A DNA stretch of 25,000 nucleotides from Chrysomallon squamiferum (GCA_012295275.1 CM022672.1:2741443-2766442); one strand, 5' to 3'. Positions 1 through 9,092 are shown, counted from the stretch's first letter. The notes: generated by a model from the letters alone, not told the origin. Numbers and translations: made by a program.

Positions 1-46
<46 letters not shown>

Positions 47-47
47 G
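1..47. repeat. (AAT)n microsatellite at the window edge
   Basis: Uninterrupted AAT trinucleotide array of about 15 copies. It begins at base 1, so it probably continues to the left of the window. Confidence 0.95.
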
Positions 48-144
48 ATTAAAGAAACTGAACTAAAAAGAAAGTAAACTGAAAGAACAAAAATGATATC
101 AAAATGCAAAACCATCAATACCAAATAAAAAGCAATAAAATGCA

Positions 145-175
<31 letters not shown>
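145..175. repeat. (AT)n microsatellite
   Basis: Alternating AT tract with one G interruption near base 165. Confidence 0.9.
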
Positions 176-481
176 AATCATGGATACATAATCAATAAAC
201 ACTGAACTCTGTTTTAATAACTTAATCATAAATCAAGGCTAGGCACTGAATGAAGAAATCAATGTTGTTGTTGATATACAGAAAGAAAGAACGATTTCAT
301 AGCCTTATCAGTGCAAAATCCCCATGTATGGCACCTGCTCAGTTTAAAAACACACACATACAAGATATGGTTAGACAGATAGATATATACTGATAATATA
401 TACGTGACTATGATAAGAAATGAAAAACAGTTCATGGCTTACTTTCAGGTAAAGCTTTGATGAAGCTGTAGCCTCCAGAAT
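176..481. other. AT-rich single-copy spacer
   Basis: No open frame, RNA gene or repeat of note. A sequence resembling a splice site (CTTTCAG followed by GTAAAG) occurs near 443-455, but no reading frame supports it. Confidence 0.6.
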
Positions 482-600
482 ATATGTGTGTGTTTCTGTG
501 TGTTTGTGTGTGTATGTGTTTCTGTGTGTTTGTGTGTGTGTGTGTGTCTTTCTGTGTGTTTGTGTGTGAATGTATATTTGTTTATATATGCGTGTAAGTG
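482..600. repeat. TG-rich minisatellite
   Basis: A 20-base unit beginning TTTCTGTGTG and ending TTTGTGTGTG recurs at about 493, 519 and 549 (spacings 26 and 30). Variable GT runs separate the copies, and degenerate TG-rich sequence continues to about 600. Confidence 0.8.
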
Positions 601-716
601 CCTACATATGTATGTGTATGTTGCATATATATGGGGGTCAGTGTGTATTGATACCTAGATACCGTATACTTATATCTATTATGTGTATGAGTGTGTATGC
701 GAGAGACAGAGTGCGT

Positions 717-762
717 GTATATATATATATATATATATATGATATATGTGAACCTGTTAAAG

Positions 763-855
<93 letters not shown>
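717..855. repeat. Compound (TA)n-(CT)n-(CA)n microsatellite
   Basis: A TA run (717-740) is followed by a 24-base spacer, a pure CT run of about 36 copies (765-836), and a CA run that directly abuts it (837-855). Long frames across this array on both strands are poly-Ser-Leu or poly-Arg-Glu and are artefacts. Confidence 0.97.
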
Positions 856-1194
856 GTATATACACTGTAACAAAAAACATTCACAAACATTATACCCAAG
901 TTTGTGTCTTCTGACATAACTATAAAAATACAGTTAAGACTAAACTCCAAAACCTTTCACATACACTTAGCACTTTATATGTTTGTTTTCAGTAAATCAA
1001 TAGTTACGCTTTCACGAATATTTTATGTGAAAGTACTCACCGCCCCTTTAAAAACTGTTTGTCTAAATATTTGTATTTTAGCTTCAACGTGTTGTTTATA
1101 TTCGTGTATATTCGTGTGAATATGTATGTTGGTTTGCCTTTGGATATGTATTCATATATATATAGTTTTATATATTTGAAAATGTAGTAACAAA
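856..1194. other. AT-rich spacer without a supported gene
   Basis: Single-copy AT-rich sequence. The short frame at 904-1119 has no recognisable domain, and I see no RNA gene or inverted repeat. Confidence 0.55.
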
Positions 1195-1229
1195 GACGAT
1201 GATGATGACGATGATGATGATGTTGATGA
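1195..1229. repeat. (GAT)n/(GAC)n trinucleotide repeat
   Basis: About 11 GAT or GAC units with one GTT interruption. Confidence 0.9.
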
Positions 1230-1254
1230 TAAACATTTTAATTGGAAATGATTT

Positions 1255-1500
1255 ACTCAAAAAATAATTAATTGAAAACAAAAGAGATAGTAATTAAGTA
1301 TTAAATAAATAAATAAAATAAAAGATAAAACAAAATAGTAATAATAATAATAATAAATTAAATAAATCTCAAGGAAAGAATACATAATTTCTCAGTCATG
1401 CAGCAGTAATAATAATTAAAAAAAAAAAGAATAGATTTTTAATTTAAAAAGAAGAGAAATAATAAATCGAAAACAAAATAAAATAATAATAATAATCCAG
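1255..1500. repeat. A-rich low-complexity tract with AAT and AAAT runs
   Basis: Nearly all A and T plus G, including AAAT units near 1303-1325, AAT units at about 1338-1353 and 1482-1496, and a short poly-A at 1419-1429. No gene is visible. Confidence 0.8.
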
Positions 1501-1547
1501 TGAAATAAAGAAATTCGCGTATATCCCAAATGAAACAATTCACTCAC

Positions 1548-1647
1548 CGAAATATGATTGAGCTTTCATCTGCGTTTTAATCATCAACTCAAATGTCAAA
1601 CGGAAACGAATGTAAACATAAACGATAGTGCATTCGATTTCTGTCAT
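1548..1647 (-). CDS. Candidate first coding exon, unknown protein
   Basis: I do not recognise this protein. On the minus strand an ATG at 1647-1645 follows an in-frame TAG a few codons upstream. It opens a frame of 33 codons plus one base, ending at 1548 just before GTGAGT, a near-ideal splice donor (cut between 1548 and 1547, phase 1). Read through without splicing, the frame stops three codons later at TGA. The peptide is mixed in composition and not a repeat artefact; it contains the segments TEIECTIVYVYI, RFRLTFEL and KTQMKAQSYF. The start context is weak (T at -3). An RFX-type X-box lies about 580 bases upstream. No acceptor exon is convincing; a possible 24-base phase-compatible exon at about 447-470 on the same strand is speculative. 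A chance ORF beside a chance donor remains quite possible. Confidence 0.22.
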
Positions 1648-1865
1648 TAACTATTTATGTTACACTGCACTATAGAATTACAAATACTTTATAATAAAAA
1701 TAAAATAAAATGAAATAAATAAATAAATAAATAATTAAACAGACAGACACAGACGCGTGTGAATAATGTGTATGTGTGTGTTACAAAAAAGTAAATACAG
1801 AATAAATTCAACGATTTTAAGAGGAAAGAGGCAAAACGGATAAAAGAATCAAAAACAGTGTCAGT
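1648..1865. other. AT-rich spacer with AAAT runs
   Basis: AT-rich sequence with AAAT units at about 1710-1735 and a short GT tract near 1768-1781. No other structure seen. Confidence 0.6.
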
Positions 1866-2159
1866 GCAGATCTAAATAACGAACAGAGGACAGAAGCTAA
1901 ACCAAAACAAAACCATTTAGAGTCATACCAGTCTGAATACAATCACACTGGTTAAAATACAGCAAACCTAAATGTTGATAAACGTGTTTCGTTATGCCAA
2001 ACATTCAACGACAAAACAACTGTAGATCGAAACAAAGAACACAGGACAGGAACTTAACAAAAACAAATCTAAGGATAAAACCTTTTAGAGTCATACAGTT
2101 ATAACCTCACTGGTTAAAATACAGCAGACCTAAATGCTGATAAACGTGCATTGTTATCC
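1866..2159. repeat. Diverged tandem duplication, about 160-base unit
   Basis: The segment 1866-1997 recurs at 2022-2159. Shared blocks include TTTAGAGTCATAC, CACTGGTTAAAATACAGCA, CCTAAATG and TGATAAACGTG. The offset grows from 156 to 162 bases through small insertions. The unit is not low complexity. Its origin is unknown; it may be a short satellite dimer or a local duplication. Confidence 0.88.
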
Positions 2160-2223
2160 TCATTGTTTGTCAGTTTCAAATGTCACGAAACCGTGTTAAT
2201 ATGTTTCATTAGTCAATGAACCG

Positions 2224-2236
2224 GTTACCTAGTAAC
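2224..2236. promoter_or_regulatory. Candidate X-box (RFX binding site)
   Basis: The sequence GTTACCTAGTAAC is an imperfect inverted repeat. It fits the X-box form of a GTNRCC half-site, a short spacer and an RGYAAC half-site, here with a one-base spacer. In animals RFX factors bind such sites upstream of ciliary genes. The motif is seen directly; its function is inferred. Confidence 0.4.
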
Positions 2237-2420
2237 ATTTACACGACTTTGTTTCAGAGTTGCACCACATCGTAAATGTCGTCGTGAATATTATAGTGGC
2301 TAACTATTCCCTTGCAATTACCTTGATATTTGTTTAAAGTAGTTTTAAAACAATATTATTTGCATAATATTGGTCTTACTATAGGTGCATACATATTAAT
2401 AGCCTACACATACACACAAA

Positions 2421-2539
2421 TACACTTATATATAGATACATACATATACATACATATACATACATACATACATACATACATACATACATACATACATACA
2501 TACACACACATGTACTACATATATATATATAGAAGTACT

Positions 2540-2574
<35 letters not shown>
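2421..2574. repeat. Compound (TACA)n-(TA)n-(GT)n microsatellite
   Basis: TACA/TATA units lead into a clean TACA run (2461-2504), then a TA run at about 2518-2531 and a pure GT run of 17 copies (2541-2574). Frames through it encode only Ile/His/Tyr or Val/Cys repeats. Confidence 0.96.
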
Positions 2575-2575
<1 letters not shown>

Positions 2576-2884
2576 TGATTACTAATCCTGAATTCATTTG
2601 AATATACGTCATCTGTCATTATCATAATACCACAGTATTATTTGAACTGAGATGACTAACAGGATATAACTACCACCACATGCGAAAATTATACGTGATT
2701 ATATCTAAATACAACTTATTTGAAAACTGAGGCCAGTAATAAAAGGTGTACACAATAACGGACCTTTGATGCTTTTGAAAGTAGATACAGAACATAATTA
2801 AGTATCCAAGAATTTATTTATAACAACATATCTATAAAACTGACTGACACAAAACCATTTTCCAAACTTCCTTTTCGGCCATTT
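2575..2884. other. AT-rich spacer
   Basis: Single-copy AT-rich sequence with no supported feature. Confidence 0.55.
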
Positions 2885-2895
2885 TTTCTTCTTCT

Positions 2896-2938
<43 letters not shown>

Positions 2939-3033
2939 TTTCTTCTTCTTCTTCTTCTTCTTCTTCTTCTTCTTCTTCTTCATCTGCTTTCTTTCATCTT
3001 TCTTTCTTTCTTTCTTTTTTTCTTTCTTTCTTC
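2885..3033. repeat. Polypyrimidine tract of TTTC and TTC repeats
   Basis: The stretch 2897-2981 is 85 pyrimidines without a purine: a TTTC run followed by a TTC run. A second TTTC run (2997-3033) follows after a short interruption. Such mirror-symmetric homopurine-homopyrimidine tracts can form triplex DNA. The Lys-rich frame on the opposite strand is an artefact. Confidence 0.95.
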
Positions 3034-3366
3034 ATCTTTAAATTATGCTACATAAGATAATCAGATGACAGACTGCATATGTAAGATATCTTGTCTGAAT
3101 AAACAGCATTAAAGAACTGTTGACTTGATAAGTAACTGAAATCCACAGTTTTGCCGGCTTAATAAGACACAAATACGTACAGAATTACAGACATTTATCT
3201 GTTGTTGTCAAATAAGATGAAAATAAATAAACGAATATCTGTACTGATATGACACAAAACTAAATTCTGAAATAATGTATGTAAACTTTCGTTTATTTTT
3301 GTTTTGTGTCCGCAAATAGACTTATTTTTGATGTATATGTATGTATATGTTTATATGTATGCGTGA

Positions 3367-3370
<4 letters not shown>
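3034..3370. other. AT-rich spacer
   Basis: Single-copy sequence. It contains the 10-base palindrome AAGATATCTT at 3083-3092 and a TATG-rich lead-in to the next GT array. No gene seen. Confidence 0.55.

Positions 3371-3412
<42 letters not shown>
3371..3412. repeat. (GT)n microsatellite
   Basis: Pure GT run of 21 copies, preceded by a GTGA-rich lead-in. Confidence 0.96.
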
Positions 3413-3415
<3 letters not shown>

Positions 3416-3464
3416 TATATGTGTAAATCAGTATATAAGTTCACAAGGATAATCCAAATGTTAA

Positions 3465-3472
3465 AATAATAA

Positions 3473-3509
<37 letters not shown>

Positions 3510-3560
3510 AATAATGAATGTGTGTGTGTGTGTCTAAATTATTATTATTATTTTTTTTTT
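3465..3560. repeat. (AAAT)n tract with GT and ATT runs
   Basis: AAAT/AATA units to about 3512, a short GT run (3520-3532), then ATT units and a T run (3551-3561). Confidence 0.88.
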
Positions 3561-3757
3561 TCGAACGTAGTGCCCGAATTCCTGTCTCCCCTCATCTGGA
3601 TTTATGTAAATATCTGTTGACGCCTTGGAATGGCTGAATGGCCAGTTTAAGCTATTTCTGTTGCTTTATTGTTTTGTTTAGGTACACTGAATCATTGTTA
3701 TTTCGTTTCGTGACGGTACCACTTACTAAGTCCAGAAATGTCTGTCCTTTCTTTTAG

Positions 3758-3952
3758 GATTCCACTTTGTCTAATCTCTATTCATGTAGTCTTGTTACAC
3801 TGTTAACATGTTGTTCTTTTTTTTGTATTTTGTTTTTCTTCTATTATAACGCGTGCCTAGAAATCGCCAAACAGACCAATTTAAGACCAAACGGGCGAAA
3901 TTGCCCGTTGTTTTCTTCGAAAGAACACTTAGCTAATGAAAAGAACCAATAA
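3758..3952 (+). CDS. Weak candidate 3' terminal exon, unknown protein
   Basis: A pyrimidine-rich stretch ending TTTCTTTTAG (AG at 3756-3757) looks like a splice acceptor. Directly after it a frame stays open for 64 codons to TAA at 3950-3952. It shows a hydrophobic Cys/Phe-rich segment at roughly residues 11-36 that could be membrane-spanning, then a polar tail with NLRPNGRN and ending NEKNQ. There is no ATG near its start, so it makes sense only as a downstream exon. An AATAAA polyadenylation signal lies at 3980-3985, 28 bases past the stop. I recognise no family and no upstream exon. ORFs of this length are common by chance, so confidence is low. Confidence 0.13.
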   Translation, partial: DSTLSNLYSCSLVTLLTCCSFFCILFFFYYNACLEIAKQTNLRPNGRNCPLFSSKEHLANEKNQ

Positions 3953-3979
3953 TCGGGTAAACATTAAATTCATCTTACA

Positions 3980-3985
3980 AATAAA
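3980..3985 (+). promoter_or_regulatory. AATAAA polyadenylation-signal-like hexamer
   Basis: Canonical hexamer just downstream of the open frame that stops at 3952. In such AT-rich DNA the hexamer is frequent by chance. Confidence 0.15.
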
Positions 3986-3989
3986 ACAA

Positions 3990-4235
3990 ATTAAAAACAT
4001 TAATGACTAAGTACCTGTCCCATAACTGATGATAAATGCGAAAATATTCTTTTAATTTCCGTGTGCGGAATTCCAGAAACGGACGCGTTTTAGGCGAAAC
4101 TGTCTTCACTGTAGCAATAGTGATAGTGATGGCAATAGTAGTAATGGTAATGTTAACAGTACAAGTATGAAAAAAGCTGTGACATAAATCTAATGTCAGT
4201 TTTCATTATGAAGTAATACTGTTATAATGAGAGGA
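3990..4235. other. Single-copy spacer
   Basis: Mixed-composition sequence with a degenerate TAGTRATGG-like run at about 4113-4160. No gene seen. Confidence 0.5.
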
Positions 4236-4382
4236 TCTTAGGCTATTTATTTATTTATTTATTTGTTTGTTTGTTTCTGGGTTTTATTTATTTATTTTTA
4301 TTTTATTTTTTTTTTAAATTTTATTTATCTGTTTGCTTGTTTAATTATTTCTTTCTTTCTGTATTTATTTGTTTGTTGTTTG
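4236..4382. repeat. (TTTA)n/(TTTG)n low-complexity tract
   Basis: TTTA and TTTG units dominate, with a T run near 4307-4315. Confidence 0.85.
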
Positions 4383-4660
4383 CTTTACTGTTTTTGTTTA
4401 TAAGCATATCAATAAGATAGATAAAAAAAAATTTCATAATATGTTACATAAACACCTTACTCAGTGAAAAACAGCGATAAACACACTATGACACATTAAT
4501 GAAAATATATCTTTTTTATATATATATATATATATATTTATTTATTTACTCTTTTCGTTGTAAGCTTATCAGTGTCATACATGAAATATAATTTTACAAT
4601 ATTCTGCGTAAACACTTAACTCAGTGTAAAATAGCGATAAACATATTCCACACAACAATC
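4383..4660. repeat. Diverged tandem duplication, 160-base unit
   Basis: Bases 4401-4494 recur at 4561-4654 with an offset of exactly 160. Shared blocks include TAAGC.TATCA, TCAGTG.AAAA.AGCGATAAACA and the run TTACATAAACAC / TGCGTAAACACT. A TA array at about 4516-4538 and TTTA units lie between the copies. This is a second, unrelated unit with nearly the same period as the one at 1866-2159. Confidence 0.85.
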
Positions 4661-4986
4661 AGCATTTATATTTATATAAACAAATACATTATTTGGGAGA
4701 TAACATTAATCTAATGTAATTTTTGAGACAGGATATCGTTGATCATAAATTCACTAAATGTTAGCATTTAAAATATCAAGTTCTTGCATTCGGTTTTAGC
4801 TGCCATTTATCGACTTTAAATCCACGATTATCTGAGTTAAGAATGAAATTAGATTGCATTTATGTCATAATATTCAGGTTTAATATAATTTTTGATATGT
4901 GTTGTATGTACATTTCAGAGAAGTGGCTAAAAATAGGCTCGTAAAACCAAGAACAGAAAAGGAAAGGAAAAGAAAAAAAGAGATGC
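4661..4986. other. Single-copy spacer becoming purine-rich
   Basis: No gene or repeat to about 4950, then A/G-rich sequence leading into the poly-A tract. Confidence 0.55.
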
Positions 4987-4995
4987 AAAAAAAAA

Positions 4996-5027
<32 letters not shown>

Positions 5028-5088
5028 AAAAAAGAGAAGAAAAAACACAAATTCAAAAAACCCCCAAAAGACCACACAAACGTTCCAG

Positions 5089-5123
<35 letters not shown>

Positions 5124-5150
5124 CATAATGACGACGACGATGATGATGAA
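4987..5150. repeat. Poly-A, (AAT)n and (GAY)n cluster
   Basis: Poly-A of 28, a single G, then 18 more A (4987-5033). An AAT array of about 11 units (5088-5122) and GAC/GAT units (5130-5150) follow. Frames through it encode poly-Lys, Asn and Asp on one strand and poly-Phe and Ile on the other; all are artefacts. Confidence 0.95.
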
Positions 5151-5860
5151 AATAAAAATTACAATTGAATGAATAAAAATATTATAATGAGCATTATTAC
5201 GATGAAGGTAATGAATTTGTGGGGTAAAAAAGAACAGAAAAACAACAACAAAAAACCCCAGACCAGATGAAACATTCTCTTTTATTACGTTTTTCCTCCC
5301 AACGGCTGCAAATTCATCAAAATCATCACCATCATCATTTTCTTCTTCTTCTTTTACTTGTTGTAAATAATTTTTTTTCCCAAGTTTCCGATTTCTTTCC
5401 AAGAAAAGCTTCGATTGGCAGTAAATAAGAAATCTCCAGAGTATGCCAATATAATTATTTTAAGCAAAACTGGTTGCCTCTAAAACCGACATGTATTGAA
5501 AGGCCGAGGCAGAAGAAAAAATAATTAGCCAATTAAACGACTGATTTTTCTTTTAAATCGTACTTTCTCGCACAAACTTTCGGATCGAATTTCAAATTAT
5601 CCAAAAACAAACCAGAGTAGTTTCAGTTCCTTGAGAAATAATCCCATAGGAATGACAGACCGACCGACAGAGGTAGAGAGACACGTTAGTTTCATCTCAT
5701 CAGTTAAAATGAGAAAACACTACTACTGCTGCGACTACTACTATTACTAAGTAATACTACTTTTACTGCTATGACTATTAATAAAATAGTTAAGATAATG
5801 TCATTTCAAATCAGAAAGAAATAAAGAAGTGAAAAATACAAGACTCTATGGCCTTGTAAG
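5151..5860. other. Single-copy spacer
   Basis: Mixed sequence. A TCATCAC-type run occurs at about 5315-5360 and a degenerate ACTACTACTGCT run at 5720-5785. No gene or transposon end seen. Confidence 0.5.
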
Positions 5861-5866
5861 TACAAT

Positions 5867-5916
5867 GAGTGTGTGTGTGTGCGTGTGTGCGCGCGAGTGT
5901 GTATGTGTGTGTGTGT
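5867..5916. repeat. Imperfect (GT)n microsatellite
   Basis: GT/GC alternating run with a GCGCGCGAG interruption. Confidence 0.9.
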
Positions 5917-6606
5917 AGTTAGTTCAGAAGAAAAAGAAACCTGAAAAATGAAAATATTAAATTGGGTAAAGAAATCCCCCAGATATGCAACGTACGCGTG
6001 AAGTACCAAGTTGCAAGAAGAAGAAACATAAATAAATAAATAAAAAATAAATAAAGCAATGAAAACTGTCATATCTTATTATAATAAAATCTTCACTCTG
6101 TTCTGGTTTAACTCATAATCATTTTTTTTCATCTTGTTCTCATTTGTTAAACTTTGCCGTCTAAATTGGACTCATTAGAGCCAGGTTTGTAGTTCTTCAA
6201 AGAGCTCAGAATGTAAACAGGTGTGTACAGTCATTATCAAAATCAAAAACATTCTTATATTCTGTTCTTGTCTAGTTTACTATGTCTTTTTAGCTAAGCA
6301 CACACAGCATGTCTGCAGCATGCACTCAAAATACGCATACACACTTTCTTAAACATACGTTATTAGAAATATGTGTTTATGTGTGTGTATTTCTTTTTTT
6401 CCACGTACATTCACACATAAAAATACACGTCCTCACATTGCTGTATTGAAAATGTATACTGATGCACACACGCTCTAAACAGACATACACATATACATGT
6501 GCACACATTATTAGAACATTCATATGTAGACACATCTTTTATCACAGCAGTAAACGAGAATACTATTACGATAACGATGGCTGAACGTGCGTATGATAAG
6601 GCAATA
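5917..6606. other. AT-rich spacer with scattered CA/TA-rich words
   Basis: AAAT units at about 6027-6055, and diffuse CACACA/TACACA-rich sequence at 6298-6530. No supported gene. Confidence 0.5.
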
Positions 6607-6804
6607 TTCATGCATAGAACGTGTGAAAAATCGCAGATAAGGATTCTATTGGCCTATGTTATTATGTAGATGTATGCCATTACCTTCAGTTTTATTTAAC
6701 ACTTTTTTAGCTCGTTGTTAAAGCCTATCTCAGTGTCTGTGAATGTCCATATAACAAAGGTCAACAGAATCCTTATATGTGATTTTTAACGTTCTATGCA
6801 TGAA
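6607..6804. mobile_element. MITE-like element with ~55-base terminal inverted repeats
   Basis: The left arm (6607-6662) and the reverse complement of the right arm (6751-6804) align with 48 identities in 54 paired bases and one 2-base gap. Both arms start TTCATGCATAGAACGT and contain ATAAGGATTCT. The 88-base centre is unrelated to the arms. AATATT occurs at 6603-6608 and 6804-6809 and may include a short target-site duplication, but the exact ends are ambiguous. There is no transposase, so it is non-autonomous. I cannot assign a superfamily. If transcribed, the arms would fold into a long hairpin. Confidence 0.85.
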
Positions 6805-6809
6805 ATATT

Positions 6810-7309
6810 TAATAAAAATCAGTTTTATTTTTTGTTTTCTTTTTCCTCACTCGTGTAACGGTAGATCCAGGCAGTAAAAAAAAGAAGAGGCGCACATCGA
6901 TATGATAAATATAACTTTTAAGAAACTAATCTTGTCTTCAAATACCTTATAATCAATTAAACGGTATCAGTATTCTGTTTATAGTATGAATTTGATCATA
7001 TTTATACAGATGTGTGTATTTGCGAATGTGTGTATTGCCATGCCTGTTTACATGCGTCTGGCTCAAGTAATGAGTTTAATTACATTAACAATAATAATAA
7101 TAAAAAGAAAAAATAAGAGCTGAGTGTGAAAACACAAGATAACTCTCTACGGGAGAGCAATGTCTTCGATAAATCAGGATAGCGTTTCTCTGAAAAAGAC
7201 GTGTTGGCCTGCAGGCATACATGAAATGTTGTTAATGTTTCTGTAGCTCTTTATCATGCGTGAAATTAAATGCACTCCTGCCATCTGCTAATACTGAAAA
7301 CAGTAATGA
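6810..7309. other. AT-rich spacer
   Basis: Single-copy sequence with a short AAT run near 7089-7102. The segment 7140-7230 is less AT-biased but has no convincing frame. Confidence 0.5.
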
Positions 7310-7448
7310 CTTTGTGCGAGTGTTTATGTACGAAGAAAGGAATAATGTTTTGTGTGTGTTTATGTGTGAAGAAAGGTAATAATGTTTTGTGCGAGTGAGT
7401 ATCTATGAAGAAATAAATAATGTTTTGTGTGTATGTTTGTCTGAAAAC
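7310..7448. repeat. 37-base minisatellite, about 3.7 copies
   Basis: Units start near 7310, 7347, 7384 and 7422. Each has a TTTTGTG(C/T)G(A/T)GTG-like head and an A(C/T/G)GAAGAAA.G.AATAATG-like tail. The last copy is partial. Spacing is 37-38 bases. Confidence 0.85.
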
Positions 7449-8124
7449 GTAGATACATATATATTTATGTTTGAAAATATGTGACTTTTATGCTTTGTAT
7501 GCATGGTTATGCATGTTTATGTGTGTGATTACTTACCTTATGTTTGTTTCTGTGTGTGTTTACTTACGTTCGCTAAAACAATAATCTGTACATTTATATA
7601 AATAGATTCTTATATACACATCGTTCAGATTAACGTGCAGACGTGACATATATGGACACAGAGTCACGCATAAACACACCCGAAGACGTCAGGTAGGGGA
7701 AGATATGTAAACTAGTATGTATACACTTCTGAAAATGAAACTAGCTGGTTTGGGTATCCTTTCATTGTTACAGCATTCTGTAGCTGATAGAGATTTAAAG
7801 TGTTGGTTTAGAATTCGTCAATGGAGTCGATGTAACATCACATTTTTGTGTTCTCTTCTCAGAATACGATATATTTCAGAAAGAAACATGGTTCTATCTA
7901 AGCACGTTTTAAAAATTACCTGACGATTGTCACAGTGGAAAAAAAATAATAATAAGAAAAAAAGGAAAAAGAAAAGAAATTCTACACTCCTTGTTATCAC
8001 AAACTCTTAGCGCTTTCCTCACAAATTCTGATTAAACCAGAACCGCAGCGGTTTCTGGCTTCTAAATGCGCCATGCCTAATCCAGTTCCGTAATTTATCT
8101 ACAGGATGTTGCAGTCTACTGATA
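7449..8124. other. Single-copy spacer
   Basis: A 68-residue open frame at 7717-7923 has no recognisable family and no splice or promoter support, so it is not called. A near-perfect small palindrome lies at 8037-8058 (CCAGAACCGC, A, GCGGTTTCTGG). Confidence 0.5.
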
Positions 8125-8132
8125 TGACGTCA
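8125..8132. promoter_or_regulatory. Perfect CRE octamer
   Basis: TGACGTCA, the palindromic CREB/ATF consensus. No promoter or start site could be tied to it, so function is unknown. Confidence 0.25.
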
Positions 8133-9030
8133 TACATAGCTGCCAACTCGATAAAACGCTAAGGTGTTTCGAAAATACACTTATTTATCTTTTTTTATTT
8201 ATTTATTTAATTTTTATTTTTGGTTTCTGCTATTGTTATTTCTTCTTCTTTATTTTTTAATTTAATTTTATTATTATTTTTATTATTATTATTATTACTT
8301 TTTTTCACGATCGATAGCAAGTTTAAAACAAGTAATTGATAACTTCAATATTTCTTATAATAAAAGTCAGAAAATTTGGAAATTATTTATAGACTTGTTC
8401 TCGGGTATATATATATATATCTTAGTGAAGCTGTAAATAACATTTGCAAATAATTTAACTATGTCTTTGGGAGACCAGAAACGTTCAACTATTTACTTCT
8501 CCCTATTGAACAACATGGAACATTTTCCACTATTTTTCATTGAATGTTATATAAAAAAAAAAACCAAAAAACCCCAAAAACATTTCTTATTACATGAAAA
8601 TACGACAACAAATCTTTTATTTTATTTTATTTTATAAATTTAACAAAAAAAATAAAAAAAAAAATAATAATAATAAAATTAAAAAAAAAACTAATAAATA
8701 AAAAGGGAATATAGTATAATCATTTCATCTTAAAACCATCTGTTAATTAGTTGATAATCATGAACTGTTTTTTTAAGCTGATCCACTCGGACCAGGCACA
8801 ATATATATTTTTTTTTTCATTTTATCACTGCCAGTTCCTTGCTCTAAGTATCTAGACTGGTACAAGATGCAGCTCTATGTCAGACTGGTTGCTTTGTGAT
8901 GAACGTGTTGTAAAAACAATCAGCGTTTAGGTACAGCTCTATTTACTGAACAATCAAAACCGTTATTCAACTTCCTAGCTGTTTACAGATGAACCTGTTA
9001 ACTCGAAAGTGCTGAAGTTATAACGAAAAA
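8133..9030. other. AT-rich spacer with T- and A-rich low-complexity runs
   Basis: TTTA/ATT runs at about 8188-8300, a TA run at 8407-8420, A-rich AAT sequence at about 8635-8705, and a T run near 8809-8818. The part from 8820 to 9030 is more complex but shows no frame. Confidence 0.55.
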
Positions 9031-9092
9031 CAGGTTGCGATTCGCTTACCCGGAATGCTTGAGACTGGACGTGTTACGGATTTCGGAATTTT
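9031..9092 (+). mobile_element. Terminal fragment resembling a pogo/Tigger-type DNA transposon
   Basis: The stretch starts CAGGTTGCGATTCGCTTACC and continues with CGGAATGCTTGAGACTGGAC and TTACGGATTTCGGAATTTT. From memory this matches the pattern seen at the ends of Tigger/MER2-like elements: a CAG start, CTTA.CCGRAATGCTTG.GAC, then CGGATTTCGGAATTTT. A second copy of the inner motif, TTTCGGATTTCGGAATTT, lies at about 9290-9308 in the same orientation. No matching right terminal repeat was found, so it is truncated or rearranged. The 67-residue frame starting at 9055 lies in this fragment and is not a gene. Confidence 0.5.

Noticed and set aside
570-950. Open frames of 114 and 122 codons on opposite strands
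   Set aside because: Both are translations of the TA/CT/CA and TG arrays (Ser-Leu, Arg-Glu, Thr-His repeats). The same applies to the frames over 2330-2612, 4860-5402, 11088-11331, 14919-15440, 17775-18071, 18501-18894, 19143-19349, 22079-22509, 22947-23246 and 24717-24902.
7310-7448. Regular repeats as a CRISPR array
   Set aside because: Units are contiguous without unique spacers, imperfect, and in a eukaryotic context. The same holds for the other tandem repeats here.
7717-7923. 68-codon ATG frame, mixed composition
   Set aside because: No recognised motif, promoter, donor or conserved signature. Frames of this length are expected by chance in 25 kb.
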